A stretch of DNA of 7,061 nt from Minisyncoccota bacterium. GTDB lineage: Bacteria > Patescibacteriota > Minisyncoccia > UBA6257 > 1-14-0-10-40-38. The position numbers were made by a program, and so were the translations under genes. A model generated the notes under the pieces. That model ran no database searches and was not told the DNA's origin. It was given only the letters and a program-made list of their open reading frames with translations. The stretch spans positions 1-7,061 of the forward strand of contig JAGVPS010000069.1 of the NCBI GenBank assembly GCA_020052135.1. The letters are read 5' to 3'. This document shows, piece after piece, positions 5,200 to 7,061 of the stretch; position 1 is the first letter of the stretch, and every line of letters begins with the position of its first letter.

Positions 5200-6963
5200 A
5201 TGGAAACTAGACAGTGCCAAAATTGTAAGCAAAGTTTTACTATTGAACCGGATGATTTTGGGTTTTATGAAAAAATGCAGGTCCCGCCGCCCACGTGGTG
5301 TCCGGAATGCCGGATGATTCGGAGATTCTTACGCCGCAACCAGCACCTGCTTTTTAGGCGACAAGATAGCCGTACCGGACAGCAGATTTTTTCCACATTT
5401 CCTCCCGCGAGCACAAACCCCATCTACGAAATTTCATATTGGAATTCTGACAATTGGGATCCGCTCGAATACGGAAAGGATTTTAATCCCACGGTCCCAT
5501 TTCTTACTCAACTTCGTGATCTCCTCTATAAAGTTCCCTGGCCTTCGCGCGGCATCATTAATCTCGTCAATTCGGATTATTCCGCAAATGCAACCGATCT
5601 CAAAAATTGCTATTTATGTTTCGATTGCTCCGGCGGAGAAAATAGTGCATATCTTGTGGGCGGATCCCACGTGAAGGAAAGTTTTGATCTCTATCAGGCG
5701 CGCCATACAGAACTTTCGTACGAAGGATATATGATCGATGAATGCTATCAAGTATTTCAATCGGTAAATATCGAGGATTGTCACAATGTCTGGTTTTCCC
5801 GGAATCTGATCGGCTGCCAGAATTGTTTTGGATGTGTAAATTTACGAAACAAAAGCTACTACATCTTCAATAAGCCAAGTTCTAAAGAAGCATACCGCGA
5901 ATTCATGGAGAAATTTGAATCAGGATCATATAGAGTTGTTTCCGAAATGAGGGAAAAAGCTGAAGCGTTGTGGGGTACGCATCCAATGCGCTTTACTCTG
6001 GGGATTAATAATATGAATTGTACGGGAGAGCATATCGAGCACTCAAAAAACGTTCTCGAAAGTTTTATGGTTCATGAAGGCGAGAACCTGAAGTATTGCC
6101 AGTTTCTCGAAGGTCCTGTGGCTGATTCCTATGATTATATAACATGGGGAGCAGGTTCATCCCAGATCTATGAATGTCTCCAAGTCGGTGACGGTTCGGA
6201 GCGCATTAAATTTTCAGACGGCTGTTGGCCAGGATCGAGCGGTATTGAATATTCATTATTTTGTCGATCTTCTCATAATCTCTTTGGCTGCGTGGGCTTA
6301 AAGAAAAAACAATACTGCATTTTGAACAAGCAATACTCGAAGGAAGAGTACGAATCCTGGCGAAATAAAATCATTAAGCATATGAATGACATGCCCTATA
6401 CCGATACACAAGGGAGAGTATATCGGTATGGCGAATTTTTCCCACCAGAATTTTCTCCATTCGCCTACAACGAAACCATCGCGCAAGACTTTTTCCCGCT
6501 CACCAAAGAACAAGCAGAGGCGAAGGGGTACCTCTGGCGTGAACCTGACGTGCGTGAGCATCAGACGACCAAGGATGCGAAGGATCTACCGGACAACATC
6601 AAGGACGTGGCTGATGGGATTTTGAAGGAAATTATCAAATGCGAAAGCTGTGGCAAAGCGTACCGCATTATTCCTATGGAGCTCGCGTTCTATCGGCGGA
6701 TACCATTGCCCTTGCCTCATCGTTGTGTTGAGTGCCGATTTAAAGATAGATTCCGATTTGTAAATCCACCAAAGCTGTGGCCGTCAAAGTGTCACTGCGG
6801 TGGCACGCAAAGCGCACATGGCCAAGCACAAAGCGTATATGTGAATACCGCAAAGCATTTCCACGGAGAGAACCATTGTTCTAACGAGTTTCAGACATCC
6901 TATAAGCCCGGAAGACCAGAGATAGTCTACTGCGAGACTTGCTACCAAAGTGAGGTAGTATAA
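5200..6963 (+). CDS. Mirror-ended zinc-ribbon protein, copy 3
   Basis: This 587-residue paralog opens METRQCQNC, matching the ETR opening of the other copies, so I choose the ATG at 5200; an in-frame TTG at 5161 would add 13 unconserved residues. The first N-terminal zinc site is intact (C6/C9, C34/C37), but the second has lost all four cysteines: the region reads RRQDSRTGQQ and then PIYEISYWNSD where copies 1 and 2 have CxxC knuckles. The centre holds CFGCVNLRNKSYYIFN (209-224) and LFGCVGLKKKQYCILN (361-376), then FFPPEFSPFAYNET (about 413-426). C-terminal knuckles are C481/C484, C509/C512, C531-x-C533, then a His-rich insertion ending HFHGENHC560, and C578/C581. It is preceded by a long leader with hairpins rather than a simple ribosome-binding site. 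It is probably cytoplasmic; its function is unknown. Confidence 0.93.
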   Translation: METRQCQNCKQSFTIEPDDFGFYEKMQVPPPTWCPECRMIRRFLRRNQHLLFRRQDSRTGQQIFSTFPPASTNPIYEISYWNSDNWDPLEYGKDFNPTVPFLTQLRDLLYKVPWPSRGIINLVNSDYSANATDLKNCYLCFDCSGGENSAYLVGGSHVKESFDLYQARHTELSYEGYMIDECYQVFQSVNIEDCHNVWFSRNLIGCQNCFGCVNLRNKSYYIFNKPSSKEAYREFMEKFESGSYRVVSEMREKAEALWGTHPMRFTLGINNMNCTGEHIEHSKNVLESFMVHEGENLKYCQFLEGPVADSYDYITWGAGSSQIYECLQVGDGSERIKFSDGCWPGSSGIEYSLFCRSSHNLFGCVGLKKKQYCILNKQYSKEEYESWRNKIIKHMNDMPYTDTQGRVYRYGEFFPPEFSPFAYNETIAQDFFPLTKEQAEAKGYLWREPDVREHQTTKDAKDLPDNIKDVADGILKEIIKCESCGKAYRIIPMELAFYRRIPLPLPHRCVECRFKDRFRFVNPPKLWPSKCHCGGTQSAHGQAQSVYVNTAKHFHGENHCSNEFQTSYKPGRPEIVYCETCYQSEVV

Positions 6964-7035
6964 AAGCAAGTCGAAGTCCCGCCGAAGCCTTTGGTGAAGA
7001 AGGATGAAACTTGTTACCAAACAGAAGTGATGTAA
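6964..7035 (+). other. In-frame tail after copy 3 stop, repeating the C-terminal motif
   Basis: As after copy 2, the frame stays open for exactly 23 codons after the TAA and ends at a second TAA (7033-7035). It begins KQVEVPPK and ends DETCYQTEVM, a repeat of the gene's own end ETCYQSEVV at a 72-base period. Against the copy 2 tail, 13 of 23 codons are identical; of the ten that differ, four are synonymous. The matching length, frame and final stop show common descent with the copy 2 tail. Confidence 0.65.
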
Positions 7036-7061
7036 AACGACCAGTAATAACGCGACATGCG

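Noticed and set aside
762..6963. Alternative genetic code (UGA as glycine, as in some CPR lineages)
   Set aside because: All reading frames are complete with TAA or TAG stops and normal glycine codons; no in-frame TGA has to be read through.
1..7061. tRNA, rRNA, CRISPR array or insertion sequence
   Set aside because: No cloverleaf, rRNA segment, regularly spaced repeat array or transposase-like protein was found on either strand.

Overview
The window reads as a piece of a Candidate Phyla Radiation (Patescibacteria, Parcubacteria-like) genome. Three large paralogous cysteine-rich proteins belong to a family that, from memory and without a database check, is common and uncharacterised in those genomes. 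Starts mostly lack Shine-Dalgarno sites, short palindromic repeats sit between and inside genes, and the standard stop codons apply (TAA/TAG; no in-frame TGA needs recoding). Taxonomy is therefore an inference.

Layout. Bases 1-108 hold nothing I can name. A good promoter (109-136) with a duplicated -10 element drives a toxin-antitoxin pair: an AbrB/MazE-type antitoxin (143-373) overlapping a Doc-type Fic toxin (351-758). Four bases after the toxin stop codon, in the same reading frame, starts the first zinc-ribbon protein (762-2435, copy 1). A perfect 20-bp hairpin (2436-2477) separates it from copy 2 (2499-4292). An unrelated 191-residue protein of unknown function (4435-5010) follows and ends in a clear intrinsic terminator (5022-5051). 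A leader with hairpins and a sequestered Shine-Dalgarno-like site precedes copy 3 (5200-6963).

The three large proteins share one architecture: an N-terminal pair of four-cysteine zinc modules, a cysteine/aromatic-rich repetitive centre made of two related halves (possibly a beta-helix), a conserved P-x-FxYNE segment, and a C-terminal pair of zinc modules that duplicates the N-terminal pair. In copy 1 the cysteine spacing of the two ends is identical over 75 residues. The copies differ in informative ways: copy 2 carries a small palindrome inserted in frame near its start, copy 3 has lost all four cysteines of one N-terminal module, and copies 2 and 3 share a His/Cys-rich insertion inside a C-terminal knuckle.

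Copies 2 and 3 are each followed, in frame after the stop, by a 23-codon segment that repeats the C-terminal motif and ends in a second stop. The DNA across the stop is far more alike between these copies than the genes are overall. The system is best described as a tandem array of mirror-ended zinc proteins next to a toxin-antitoxin operon, with small palindromes remodelling gene ends. No biochemical function can be assigned from sequence alone.
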